A stretch of DNA of 64,000 nt from Arthrobacter pigmenti (GCF_011927905.1 NZ_JAATJL010000001.1:310001-374000), one strand, 5' to 3'. Counted from the first letter of the stretch, positions 1-7,780 are shown. Made by a program: numbers and translations. The notes: a model not told the origin generated them from the letters alone.

Positions 1-701
1 TGTTCATTGTCCTGTTCGCGATGTCCACGGTGGATCAGAAGAAGTTCGAGCAACTGCGCAACTCGCTCGCGACCGGGTTCGGTGCCGTCGAAGTGGCCGC
101 AGTGGATACCGCTGAGGGCATCGTGGTTCCCCCAGAACGCGTGAACGAGGAAGGGCCGGCCGCGGAGCTGACCGACCTGGATCTAGCGATGATCGAGGTC
201 GAGAACCTGCAGGCACTGCAGGAGAAAATCGACGCCGGCCTTACGGAGAAGAACCTGCAGGACGCCGTCCGCTACGAGATCGACGAACGCGGACTCACCG
301 TCCGATTGGTCAGCTCGAAGACGTTCTTCCTGCCCGACAGCGCGGTACTGACACCGCAGACCGTCGACGTGCTGGACATCATCGGGCCTGCGCTCACGCC
401 TACTGAATACAAGGTCTCCGTCGAAGGCCACACAGCAAAACTTCCCGACGGATCGCCCGAACCGCTCGACTGGGAGCTGTCCACGGAGCGTTCCGTAAAT
501 GTCGTCAGGCACCTGGTCGGCAAGTCCGGCCTGCAGCCGAACCGGGCCGCCGCCGTCGGGTTCGGCGAGTCGCGGCCGCTTGCCTCCGGCATGACCGAGG
601 AGGAGCTGCAGCTGAACCGGCGCGTAGACATCGTAGCGCTGTCCAACCAGCCCGAAAACGTGCGCGCGCTGATTCCCGAGCTTGTCGGGGAAACGCCGTA
701 G
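1..701 (+). CDS. motB: Flagellar motor stator protein MotB, C-terminal part (5' end outside window)
   Basis: MotB is the peptidoglycan-anchored stator subunit that works with MotA to couple ion flow to flagellar rotation. The reading frame is already open at the window edge: codons before the ATG at 21 read FIVLFAM, the end of the single membrane helix, so 21 is an internal Met. The ion-binding Asp of that helix would lie outside the window. After a linker of about 90 residues comes an OmpA/MotB-type peptidoglycan-binding domain with VSVEGHT and, near the end, NRRVDIVAL, both typical of the family. The gene ends with TAG at 699-701. It lies upstream of fliM but is separated from it by four non-flagellar genes, which is unusual. 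No fliL, often found between motB and fliM, is present here. Confidence 0.9.
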   Translation, partial: FIVLFAMSTVDQKKFEQLRNSLATGFGAVEVAAVDTAEGIVVPPERVNEEGPAAELTDLDLAMIEVENLQALQEKIDAGLTEKNLQDAVRYEIDERGLTVRLVSSKTFFLPDSAVLTPQTVDVLDIIGPALTPTEYKVSVEGHTAKLPDGSPEPLDWELSTERSVNVVRHLVGKSGLQPNRAAAVGFGESRPLASGMTEEELQLNRRVDIVALSNQPENVRALIPELVGETP

Positions 702-730
702 CTTCTCAGATGTGGGGCAGAATGGTCGCC

Positions 731-1807
731 ATGGAAACCGCGAAGCTCTGGATCGGCACCTACCCCGCGAACGGCACGGACCCGGGTTCAGGTGAAGGAA
801 TCTGGCAAGTCACACTGGACCGGCGGACCGGGAAACTCAGCGTCGCCCGGCTGGCCATTACGACGCCGTCGCCCTCCTTCCTCGCGCTCCACCCTTCCAG
901 CCCGGTGCTGTATGCGGTCTCCGAAACGGCCCAGGGCGAGGTCTCGGCTTTCGCGCACGACGACGGCGGACTGACGCACCTGCGCACCGTCCCCACAGGC
1001 GGCAGCTCGCCCTGCCACATCTATGCACAGCAGCACACTCTCTGGGTTGCCAACTACGGCGACGGCGTAGTGACGCAGATTTCCCTCGACGACGGCGTCC
1101 CCACCGGCGAGTTTCAAGCGCACGAACACTCGGGTTCCGGCGTAAACAAGGACCGGCAGGAGGGGCCCCACGCGCACTTCGTCCACGAGGCCGGCGCTGG
1201 ACAGAGGGAACTGTGGGTGAGCGACCTCGGTACCGATGAGCTCCGCCGCTTCACGTCCTCCGGTGCGGACGGGATTGCAGCGGTTCTGCCGCCCGGAACC
1301 GGGCCACGGCATGCGGTCGCGCTGCCGGGCAGGGCAGGCGGTGCCGGTGAGGGTGGCGGTGTGAGCTCCGCCGCCGTCGTCGTCGTTGGAGAACTGGATG
1401 CGCGGCTGCATGTGATCTCGGTTCCGGATGGTGCTGTCCTGTCCAGTCAACCCGCGCTCACTACGCAGGCTTCCGAGGATAAGCCGAGTCAGCCATCGCA
1501 TATCGGAGTCGGTGTCTCTTCGGCGACCGCTCACCTGCTCTATGCCGCAACCCGCGGACCGGATGTGCTGTCGGTGTTCGCGGTGGGGGAGGGCGCGTCT
1601 CTTACCCACCTCGCTGAGAGCCCGATCGGCGGGCAGTGGCCGCGGCACTTCGCCGTGGTTGCCGCCGCCGACGACGCCGCGGACCTGGTGATCGTCGCCA
1701 ACCAGTACTCGTCAACGCTGGACGTGCTCCGGTGTGATCCGTCCGGGCGGGCGGTTCAGGTCGAGTCGCTCGGGCTGCCCGTGCCGGCCTGCGTGCTGCC
1801 GGCATAA
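731..1807 (+). CDS. Lactonase family protein (6-phosphogluconolactonase-like, seven-bladed propeller)
   Basis: About 358 residues from the ATG at 731; ATG 722 and GTG/ATG codons at 710 are alternatives, and no strong Shine-Dalgarno decides. The protein matches the YbhE/Pgl lactonase family, beta-propeller enzymes that hydrolyse 6-phosphogluconolactone or related lactones in the cytoplasm. Visible family features are the opening IGTY, the repeated blade strands such as LHPSSPVLYAVSE, the metal/active-site-like segment GPHAHFV and the C-terminal WPRHFAV and LVIVANQYS. It stands alone between motB and a convergent kinase gene. It contains one copy in each orientation of the 12-base word described in the findings (957-968 and 1372-1383). 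Exact substrate is inferred, not shown. Confidence 0.85.
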   Translation: METAKLWIGTYPANGTDPGSGEGIWQVTLDRRTGKLSVARLAITTPSPSFLALHPSSPVLYAVSETAQGEVSAFAHDDGGLTHLRTVPTGGSSPCHIYAQQHTLWVANYGDGVVTQISLDDGVPTGEFQAHEHSGSGVNKDRQEGPHAHFVHEAGAGQRELWVSDLGTDELRRFTSSGADGIAAVLPPGTGPRHAVALPGRAGGAGEGGGVSSAAVVVVGELDARLHVISVPDGAVLSSQPALTTQASEDKPSQPSHIGVGVSSATAHLLYAATRGPDVLSVFAVGEGASLTHLAESPIGGQWPRHFAVVAAADDAADLVIVANQYSSTLDVLRCDPSGRAVQVESLGLPVPACVLPA

Positions 1808-1833
1808 GCCCCGCCGGTGGCGGGTGCACGCCC

Positions 1834-1922
1834 ATTCCGTGCAGGTCTGCCGAGCGCGGCCCCGCAAATCTCGGCGTGTCCCGCTACGACACACTGATGA
1901 ACGGCGCAGACCTGCACGGAAT
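1834..1922. repeat. 17-bp perfect inverted repeat enclosing two small hairpins
   Basis: Arms 1834-1850 and 1906-1922 are exact reverse complements. The 55 bases between them can fold CCGAG (1850-1854) with CTCGG (1870-1874) and GTGTC (1876-1880) with GACAC (1888-1892, 7-base loop), giving a branched three-way shape. It sits between the ends of two convergent genes, so a bidirectional terminator is the simplest reading, but the large branched loop is not that of an ordinary terminator. Confidence 0.75.
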
Positions 1923-1948
1923 CGCGGACGGCTGGGCGCAGGCTGCTG

Positions 1949-2917
1949 CTACTCGTGCCTGCGGGAGGTCACGTACGGCGGATGATTCAGCGCCATTCCT
2001 TGGTCTGCCGCTGCTGAACTTGCCAGCGCAAACGCGCCGTCGAGCGCCGTACCGCGCGCGGACACCAGTTCGATCTCCGGGCGGTGCGCGTCCAGTTCGC
2101 TTCTCAGCGCTTCCATGAGAAGCGGAGTCGCGTCGAACAGCCCGCCCACCAGTGCTAGTCGCGGGGGTATCCCGTCGCCGACGGCGGCAGCTCCGGTGGT
2201 TGCCAACTCGCGTCCGGCGGCACGGAAGATCCGCGCACTGTCGGTGTCGCCGTCGTCGGCCAGTTTCGCCATGTCGGGAACGAAAGAAGCAAGGATTTTC
2301 GACCGGTCCGGCCGCGTGTAGACGTCCTTGAGCAGGATCTCCGGCGAGCCGAACCTGACCCGGAGCGCCTCGAGGAGAAGCGAGGATCCACCCCGTCCGT
2401 CGAAGCTGCGGAATGCGGACTCGAGCCCCTGCCTGCCAATCCAGGCTCCGCCGCCGGTGTCACCGAGGAGATGGCCCCAACCGTCGACGCGCCGCCACAC
2501 GGATGCGAAGTCGGTTCCGAGGGCGTTGGTGCCGGTGCCTGCTGCGAGCACAGCACCCTGCTCGAACGACAGCGCCCCGACATGTGAGGTGAGGATGTCC
2601 GAGGCGACGATGGTCAGCGGAACACTGAATTTCTCGGTGAGTGCGGTGTGAAGGGGCGTCGGGTCGTCCATGAGCGACTGGACGCTCGCCAGCCCGAGGG
2701 CGAGGACGTCGAGTTGCGCCACCCCGGCCGCGTGCATGGCGGCTTCCACAGCTTGCCCGACGACGTCGAGCAGTTCCGGGATCCTGATGCCTTCGGGTCC
2801 GATGCGCACGCCGCCGTCTACCCGCACCGGTTCACCGGGTTCGTGTGCAATGCTTCCGGCAATGGCCCGGCACCCGGTTCCGCCGATGTCCACGCCGCAG
2901 ATACCCCGGTTAGTCAT
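1949..2917 (-). CDS. BadF/BadG/BcrA/BcrD-type ATPase family kinase (N-acetylglucosamine kinase-like)
   Basis: 322 residues of the actin-like ASKHA kinase fold. Residues 8-15 (GVDIGGTG) form the phosphate-1 loop; AAGTGTNALG near residue 125 and GWGHLLGDTGGGAWIG just after it match the BadF-type sugar kinases, and LVGGLF near residue 255 is the adenosine-binding region. Proteins of this type phosphorylate N-acetylglucosamine or glucosamine using ATP; substrate here is inferred. The ATG at 2917 has GAGGA six bases upstream. Its start overlaps by 8 bp the end of the upstream unknown gene (2910-3608), so the two are probably cotranscribed and translationally coupled. Confidence 0.8.
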   Translation of the reverse strand: MTNRGICGVDIGGTGCRAIAGSIAHEPGEPVRVDGGVRIGPEGIRIPELLDVVGQAVEAAMHAAGVAQLDVLALGLASVQSLMDDPTPLHTALTEKFSVPLTIVASDILTSHVGALSFEQGAVLAAGTGTNALGTDFASVWRRVDGWGHLLGDTGGGAWIGRQGLESAFRSFDGRGGSSLLLEALRVRFGSPEILLKDVYTRPDRSKILASFVPDMAKLADDGDTDSARIFRAAGRELATTGAAAVGDGIPPRLALVGGLFDATPLLMEALRSELDAHRPEIELVSARGTALDGAFALASSAAADQGMALNHPPYVTSRRHE

Positions 2918-3608
2918 GATCGGTCCTCGCTAGGCGCTGTAACAGCGCCTGTTGCTGTATCAGCACTTCGTGCGGGACCTGCTCGGCCCGTAGAACAGTG
3001 TATGACGCGCCTTGGTCTACTATTTCCCCGCGCTCTGGATCGTCAGCAACACTCATCGTGAAGGGGGAGAAATTGAGCGCCTGCGGAGTGCCATCAACCA
3101 CAACGCTCATACCCGGAGGCAACTCGCCGTTGATACTCACCAGTTCGCCGGATTTGCAGCCCTTAATTGCGGAAGCGGGTCGGGCGGTCTCCGGCCAACC
3201 TTGCAGCAGGTAGCTTTCCGTAGCGCTTTCGACCAGCTCATCCCTATTCTGCGAACGTCCGGATGTATGCACGCGGAGACGGTACTCCAGCGGCTTCGAT
3301 GCTGCGAGGGCACCCAGATTGACGGCCCTATCCCAATCACTTCCCAGGGTCACGTCTCCGGGAACGAGGGTGACCGAGAGTTCTTCCACTTCGTCCCAGG
3401 AACCGGTATCCAGTTCTGGTGCAGACTGCGCGAACTCGACCCGCGCATTTACCGGCCCACTGTAGATCCCGGTATGAATCTGGACGCCCGCATCGTTCAC
3501 CAGGGGAGTCCCTGGCAGCAGTTCCACATCGTCAGACTGCACTGGCATTATCAGCAACGAAAACCGGTGGTTCCAAACCGGCACTTCCCACGTTCCCGAA
3601 ATCAACAT
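2910..3608 (-). CDS. Unknown protein, coupled upstream of the BadF-type kinase
   Basis: 232 residues starting MLISGTWEV. This start is chosen because GGGGGAA lies five bases upstream; an ATG at 3638 has no such site. I do not recognise a named family. There is no signal peptide or membrane segment. The region YRLRVHTSGRS followed by YLLQGWPE resembles a strand-plus-WP pattern that I associate with small uncharacterised actinobacterial proteins, which is weak evidence. The C-terminal third is rich in short polar segments and ends in a Gln-rich helix (LIQQQALLQRL). The 8-bp overlap with the kinase start suggests one operon. A 262-residue open frame on the other strand (3012-3800) is judged a shadow. 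Confidence 0.65.
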   Translation of the reverse strand: MLISGTWEVPVWNHRFSLLIMPVQSDDVELLPGTPLVNDAGVQIHTGIYSGPVNARVEFAQSAPELDTGSWDEVEELSVTLVPGDVTLGSDWDRAVNLGALAASKPLEYRLRVHTSGRSQNRDELVESATESYLLQGWPETARPASAIKGCKSGELVSINGELPPGMSVVVDGTPQALNFSPFTMSVADDPERGEIVDQGASYTVLRAEQVPHEVLIQQQALLQRLARTDHD

Positions 3609-3763
3609 GACGTTCCCCCATTGTGCGCGCTCGTACAACTTGACTTCGCATGTGAGCGTCTCACGGCAACCCTGAAAGGGCTAGAGCGTGCGGCGGGGAC
3701 GGTGCGCGATAAGTCGGCGGGAGCCCAGGCCACAAGGGAGTACTATCCGTCTGCCGAGAATGG

Positions 3764-3796
3764 CTGCACTGCAGGCATTGCATGCAACGAGTGCAG
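3764..3796. promoter_or_regulatory. Inverted repeat CTGCACT/AGTGCAG between divergent genes
   Basis: Perfect 7-bp arms at 3764-3770 and 3790-3796 with 19 bases between. It lies in the divergent region between the unknown gene (start 3608, minus) and the phosphatase-like gene (start 3875, plus). A dimeric regulator site or an RNA hairpin are both possible. Confidence 0.4.
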
Positions 3797-3861
3797 ATGA
3801 GGCATTTCCCAAACACACACATCCCCACCGGCGGCGACACGATTTAATGACAGCCGCCCGT

Positions 3862-3867
3862 TAATCT
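3862..3867 (+). promoter_or_regulatory. -10-like TAATCT, 7 bases before a start codon
   Basis: TAATCT ends seven bases before the ATG at 3875, which has no Shine-Dalgarno. This is the layout of a leaderless transcript, with transcription beginning at or next to the start codon. Confidence 0.5.
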
Positions 3868-3874
3868 CGAATCC

Positions 3875-4309
3875 ATGAACGGTTTGTGGGAGCCGACGTC
3901 GCCCGGAGTGCTTCGCCTGCCTTCCGGCCGTCTGGTCCGGGGCCGTGCACTCAGCCAACCAAGCCCGCCCGGTCCGCACCCCGATTTCGCCGTCTACCTG
4001 CTTGACAGGGAACCGGACCCAATGATGTGGGAGAGCCGCTGGATCCAATGGCCCGACTTCCGGCTACCCGCAGATCGAACCAGAGCACGCCAGGTCCTCG
4101 AAGAAGCCTGGAATCGTGCTGCAGTCGAACGCGTGGAAATCGCGTGCCGAGGCGGTAAAGGAAGGACCGGAACCGCGCTCGCCTGTGTCGCAGTCCTGGA
4201 CGGTGTCCCGGCCCGCGAGGCGGTCACATTCGTGCGGGAGAACTACAACACCCGCGTCGTCGAGACCCCTTGGCAGCGGAGATACGTAAGGCGTTTCAGG
4301 ACCGGCTGA
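3875..4309 (+). CDS. Protein-tyrosine-phosphatase-like protein
   Basis: 144 residues. The P-loop CRGGKGR (Cys-x5-Arg, followed by TGTAL) is the catalytic signature of Cys-based tyrosine and dual-specificity phosphatases: the Cys attacks phosphate and the Arg binds it. An Asp-bearing segment upstream (WIQWPDFRLP) is placed where the general-acid loop of this superfamily usually is. The size is that of a single compact catalytic domain and no membrane segment is seen, so it should act in the cytoplasm. The start has no Shine-Dalgarno but a -10-like element seven bases upstream. It sits between unrelated metabolic genes and fliM; no link to motility is shown. The substrate is unknown. Confidence 0.75.
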   Translation: MNGLWEPTSPGVLRLPSGRLVRGRALSQPSPPGPHPDFAVYLLDREPDPMMWESRWIQWPDFRLPADRTRARQVLEEAWNRAAVERVEIACRGGKGRTGTALACVAVLDGVPAREAVTFVRENYNTRVVETPWQRRYVRRFRTG

Positions 4310-4363
4310 CGCAAGCGGCACCCGTCGTCGTCGTGATGAGGCCCTTATAAAGGCAGCACCACC

Positions 4364-4390
4364 TAACGAACTGCGCTCGCCTGCCGATAG
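4364..4390 (+). promoter_or_regulatory. Sigma28-like (flagellar) promoter, TAAC-N15-GCCGATAG
   Basis: TAAC at 4364-4367, a 15-base spacer, then GCCGATAG at 4383-4390. The flagellar sigma factor consensus known from enterobacteria is TAAA-N15-GCCGATAA, so 10 of 12 defined bases and the spacing agree. Transcription would begin about 7-9 bases downstream, at the proposed fliM GTG (4399). Confidence 0.55.
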
Positions 4391-4398
4391 TGCCCTGC

Positions 4399-5382
4399 GT
4401 GACGGTCCAGGAACACCCCGCTATTGGCGTGCCCGCAGAACCGCGCCCGGAAACGGCGGGGACGGGCGTGAATACGCCGATGCCCGAGAGAGGGTCCGAA
4501 AAAGCGCTGGACAAGGCGCCCGAGAAGCCGATCCACGTTTACGACTTCCGCCGCCCCACCACCCTCGCCCGTGAACATTCCCGCGTCCTCGAGGTTGCCT
4601 TCGAGACGTTCGCCCGCCAGTGGGCCACGCAGCTTACCGCGAAGATTCGCCTCATCTGCCAGATCACCTCGGAGCAGGTGCTCATGCAGTCCTACAACGA
4701 GTACGCTGCCTCCCTGCCGCCAACCACGGCCATGGTGCTGTGCGCAACGGATCAGGTTGAGGCGAAAGCAGTCATTCAGTTTCCCGCCGCGGCGGCACTG
4801 CACTGGATCGACCACATGCTCGGCGGCCACGGAAGTGCCCTCCCAGGCGAGCGCAGATTCACCTCCATTGAGCACGCCCTCGTCCAGAAACTCATGGATG
4901 ATGCACTTGAGGGTCTCCACTATTCGCTCGGCTCACTGCTGACCACAGAACTCGGCTTCCACTCCGTCCAGTACAACGCCCAGTTCGCGCAGGCGGCTGC
5001 CACCGCGGACCTCATGATCGTGGCGCAGTTCGAGATCCGGGTGGGGGACAGCGCCTGCCGGGCCAGCGTGGCCATTCCCGCGGACCTGCTCATCCCGCAA
5101 CTCGGCGAAGCGAACCCGACGGCAACCACCGAGAACGCACGGGACCTCCTCGAAGCGCAGCTCGTCAACGTTCCGGTCGACGTTTCGCTGCAGCTCACGC
5201 CTGTCGGCGTACTGCCCAGCGACGTCCTCGACCTCGCCGTCGGCGACCTGCTCTCCCTGCCGCACCCACAGCACCGCCCACTCAACGTCGTCGTCAATGG
5301 CCAGCGGCTGGCGCACGCGGCCGTCGGATCCTCCGGATCCCGGCTCGCCTGCGTCGTCGTGAATACCGAGGAGAACGCCTGA
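4399..5382 (+). CDS. fliM: Flagellar motor switch protein FliM
   Basis: 327 residues from GTG 4399; a GTG at 4390 is in frame but falls inside the sigma28-like element, so 4399 is preferred. FliM forms the middle of the C-ring and sets rotation direction. The segment VYDFRRPT, the following helix-rich CheC-like middle domain (VLEVAFETFARQW, HWIDHMLGG) and the C-terminal SpoA domain (LLEAQLVNVPVDVSLQL) are typical. The canonical N-terminal CheY-P binding peptide (LSQxEIDALL) is not visible; the first 55 residues are Pro/Glu-rich instead. fliN starts immediately after the stop (TGAATG), so this is the first gene of an eight-kilobase contiguous flagellar run. Confidence 0.93.
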   Translation: MTVQEHPAIGVPAEPRPETAGTGVNTPMPERGSEKALDKAPEKPIHVYDFRRPTTLAREHSRVLEVAFETFARQWATQLTAKIRLICQITSEQVLMQSYNEYAASLPPTTAMVLCATDQVEAKAVIQFPAAAALHWIDHMLGGHGSALPGERRFTSIEHALVQKLMDDALEGLHYSLGSLLTTELGFHSVQYNAQFAQAAATADLMIVAQFEIRVGDSACRASVAIPADLLIPQLGEANPTATTENARDLLEAQLVNVPVDVSLQLTPVGVLPSDVLDLAVGDLLSLPHPQHRPLNVVVNGQRLAHAAVGSSGSRLACVVVNTEENA

Positions 5383-6093
5383 ATGACCACCGCACCCGCC
5401 TCTACCCGCCGCGAAGGCGCAGCCGCTGACGCCCTTGCCTCACTGCTTCCGACTCCGCGCCCGGTGCGCGCCGTACCCGCGCACGGGGCGCAGGTACCGG
5501 CGGCAGCCGCGGCGGCCGCCGTCGTCGTTTCCTTTGTGGGCGCGCACTCAGCCGAGATGGCGATTGCGCTCGCCGACTCGTCCTTCCTCGCCCACGCCGC
5601 CGGAACGGATTCGACGCTCATCTCAGCTGCGGATGTTCTCACGCCCGCGCTGGAGGCGGCAGCCGGAGCACTCGGTGACGGTGTCCTTGGCGACGCCGAG
5701 ACCGGCGACGCAACCGCGCTGCTTTCCGCGCCGGACGCCCGCCTCTTCCAACTGAACGACGACGACGGCGCCACCCGAGCCTGGTTCGCCATTCGCGTCC
5801 GTGCACAGGACCACACCCGCCGCTCGGCCGCGAGTAACGCCGTGGGCAGGCTCAGCCGGATCAGCAACGTCGAAATGGCGATGACCGTGGAGATCGGCCG
5901 CACCCGCATGTCGGTCCGCGATGTGCTGGACCTTGAGCCGGGCGGCGTCATCGAACTTGACCGCTCGGCAGGCGCTCCCGCCGACGTACTGCTGAACGGG
6001 AGGCTGATCGCCCACGGCGAGGTGGTGGTGGTCGACCAGGATTACGCCGTCCGAATCACCCAGATCCTCGACGTCTCCGAGGGCCCGCTCTAA
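5383..6093 (+). CDS. fliN: Flagellar motor switch protein FliN with long N-terminal domain
   Basis: 236 residues, much longer than the 80-140 of a minimal FliN. The last 75 residues (from RISNVEMAMTVEIG through AVRITQIL) are the SpoA domain that forms the base of the C-ring. The N-terminal 150 residues include an Ala-rich linker and a domain (SFVGAHSAEMAIALADSSF and onward) that looks like a diverged CheC/FliY-type module without the phosphatase signature that I could identify. It begins directly after the fliM stop and is followed directly by fliO. It contains the 12-base word in both orientations (5517-5528 encoding AVVV, 5759-5770 encoding DDG). Confidence 0.9.
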   Translation: MTTAPASTRREGAAADALASLLPTPRPVRAVPAHGAQVPAAAAAAAVVVSFVGAHSAEMAIALADSSFLAHAAGTDSTLISAADVLTPALEAAAGALGDGVLGDAETGDATALLSAPDARLFQLNDDDGATRAWFAIRVRAQDHTRRSAASNAVGRLSRISNVEMAMTVEIGRTRMSVRDVLDLEPGGVIELDRSAGAPADVLLNGRLIAHGEVVVVDQDYAVRITQILDVSEGPL

Positions 6094-6669
6094 ATGGACG
6101 CCGTGATCCTGGCGCTGAGGGTGCTGCTGTCCCTCGCCGTCGTCCTCGGTCTGCTCTGGTACATGCACCGCAGGATCTCCCGCTCGCAGCGCCGCGGGGG
6201 CAAGGTCAGCCCGGTCAACGTTGTGGCCAGGCACGGGATCAGCCCCAAGGCATCGGTGGTCATCGTCGAGGCGGAGGGGCAGCGATTCCTCCTCGGGGTG
6301 ACCGAGCAGTCCGTGAACGTGCTGCACACCAGCGACGCTCCGGCCGCGCTGACTGCGGTCCCACATGCAGAGAACGACGACGCCGCCACCGCCTTCGCGA
6401 AGGTCCTCACCCTTGCGTCCCGCTCGAGCGCGCAACAAACCCCCGCTGAGTGTGTAGATGATGGCGGAATAGCGTCCGCTAAGGGCGATTATCTCAGCAC
6501 TCAACGTGAGGGTGGGCGCAGCACTGGCCAGGGTGAGCGCGGGCGCCGAGCCGCGCGAGCCGCACGCAACCCGCAAGGGCCGTCGTCGAACTCGCCTCTC
6601 GCGGGCTCAATCCTCTCCCCGGAAACCTGGAAGCAGACAGCCAATGCCTTCCGGCAGGGGCTGGGGTGA
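6094..6669 (+). CDS. fliO: Flagellar biosynthesis protein FliO
   Basis: 191 residues with one N-terminal membrane helix (LRVLLSLAVVLGLLWYM), then the short cytoplasmic FliO core (NVVARHGISPKASVVIVEAEG, split by RFLLGVTE). FliO helps assemble the FliP pore of the export gate. The C-terminal half is a low-complexity Gly/Arg/Ser linker ending in SPLAGSILSPETWKQ, a pattern I associate with actinobacterial FliO. The ATG follows the fliN stop directly and the 3' end overlaps the fliP GTG by four bases (GTGA). Confidence 0.85.
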   Translation: MDAVILALRVLLSLAVVLGLLWYMHRRISRSQRRGGKVSPVNVVARHGISPKASVVIVEAEGQRFLLGVTEQSVNVLHTSDAPAALTAVPHAENDDAATAFAKVLTLASRSSAQQTPAECVDDGGIASAKGDYLSTQREGGRSTGQGERGRRAARAARNPQGPSSNSPLAGSILSPETWKQTANAFRQGLG

Positions 6670-7505
6670 GAGTCCCGGTACTCCGGGCAGTATCCGTGCG
6701 CCGCGCAGTCCTGCTACTCGCGGGCGTATTCCTGATTGTCCTGCTCCTCGCGGCCAACGGTGCACCGGCTCACGCCGGCGTCGTCGAACCGCTCCCGCCC
6801 GCGCCGCCGGTTGACCCGACCATCCCTGTTGAGCCGGGGGAGGACGGGCTGTCCATCGACATCAACGGGATCAACGGCGGTCCGAGCGCCGCTGTCCTTA
6901 CCCTCATCGGCATCACACTGTTGTCCGTGGCGCCGGCGCTCCTGCTGATGATGACCTCGTTCACCAAGATCTTCGTGGTCCTGGCGATGACCCGTAACGC
7001 ACTGTCCCTGCCGTCGATCCCGCCCAATCAGGTGCTCGCGGGCCTGGCCCTGTTCCTGTCGCTGTTCATCATGGCGCCGGTGCTGACCGAAATCAACGAC
7101 ATCGCGGTGCAGCCCTACGTCAACGGGGACACCACCTTCACGCAGGCGCTGGAGGACGGCTCCGGCCCACTCCAGACCTTCATGCTCGCGCACACACGCG
7201 AGGAGGACATCGCGCTCATGACCCGGGCGGCGGGAATTGACAATCCGGTGGACCCGGCCGCCACCCCCCTCACCACCCTCATTCCGGCGTTCATGATTTC
7301 CGAGCTCCGTGCCGCCTTCATCATCGGGTTCGTGATCTTCGTGCCGTTCCTCGTGATCGACCTCGTGGTGTCCGCCGCACTCATGTCGATGGGCATGATG
7401 ATGCTCCCGCCGGTCATGATCTCGCTCCCGTTCAAGATCCTGCTCTTCGTCCTGGTGGACGGGTGGGGGCTGATCATTACCGCGCTCGTGGGGAGTTATC
7501 GCTGA
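6666..7505 (+). CDS. fliP: Flagellar export gate protein FliP
   Basis: 279 residues with a GTG start overlapping the fliO stop. FliP forms the pentameric pore of the flagellar type III export gate in the inner membrane. It has a cleavable N-terminal signal (hydrophobic to about residue 31, Ala-rich before HAG) and four further membrane helices. The conserved segments SFTKIFVVLAMTRNAL and the C-terminal FIIGFVIFVPFLVIDLVV are clear. A proline-rich insert follows the signal sequence. The stop TGA shares a base with the fliQ ATG (TGATG). Confidence 0.95.
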   Translation: MRVPVLRAVSVRRAVLLLAGVFLIVLLLAANGAPAHAGVVEPLPPAPPVDPTIPVEPGEDGLSIDINGINGGPSAAVLTLIGITLLSVAPALLLMMTSFTKIFVVLAMTRNALSLPSIPPNQVLAGLALFLSLFIMAPVLTEINDIAVQPYVNGDTTFTQALEDGSGPLQTFMLAHTREEDIALMTRAAGIDNPVDPAATPLTTLIPAFMISELRAAFIIGFVIFVPFLVIDLVVSAALMSMGMMMLPPVMISLPFKILLFVLVDGWGLIITALVGSYR

Positions 7506-7780
7506 TGGATACCAACGCCGTCCTCGACATCGGTCTCCAGGGACTGTGGGCTGCCGCGAAACTCTCCGCGCCGGTGCTTATCACCGCACTCGTGGTGGGA
7601 TTCGCGATCTCGCTGCTGCAGTCCATCACCCAGATCCAGGAAATCACCCTGTCCTTCGTGCCCAAGGCAGCTGCTGTCGCCGTCGCACTGTTGATCTGCG
7701 GACACTGGATGATCTCGGAGATGGTGTCGTTCACCCACGAGATGTTTGAGCGCATCCCAGGCCTCCTCGGCGGCGGTTGA
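7505..7780 (+). CDS. fliQ: Flagellar export gate protein FliQ
   Basis: 91 residues with two membrane helices (APVLITALVVGFAISLLQ and AAAVAVALLICGHWMI) separated by the conserved SITQIQEITLSFVPK. FliQ packs around the FliP-FliR core of the export gate. The ATG at 7505 is used because it overlaps the fliP stop by one base; an upstream in-frame Met at 7463 would extend into fliP. The stop likewise overlaps the fliR ATG, so fliP, fliQ and fliR are translationally coupled. Confidence 0.95.
   Translation: MDTNAVLDIGLQGLWAAAKLSAPVLITALVVGFAISLLQSITQIQEITLSFVPKAAAVAVALLICGHWMISEMVSFTHEMFERIPGLLGGG

Noticed and set aside
3012-3800. 262-residue plus-strand open frame opposite the unknown gene
   Set aside because: The minus-strand frame has a Shine-Dalgarno and an 8-bp operon overlap with the kinase; this frame has neither and runs into the intergenic gap.
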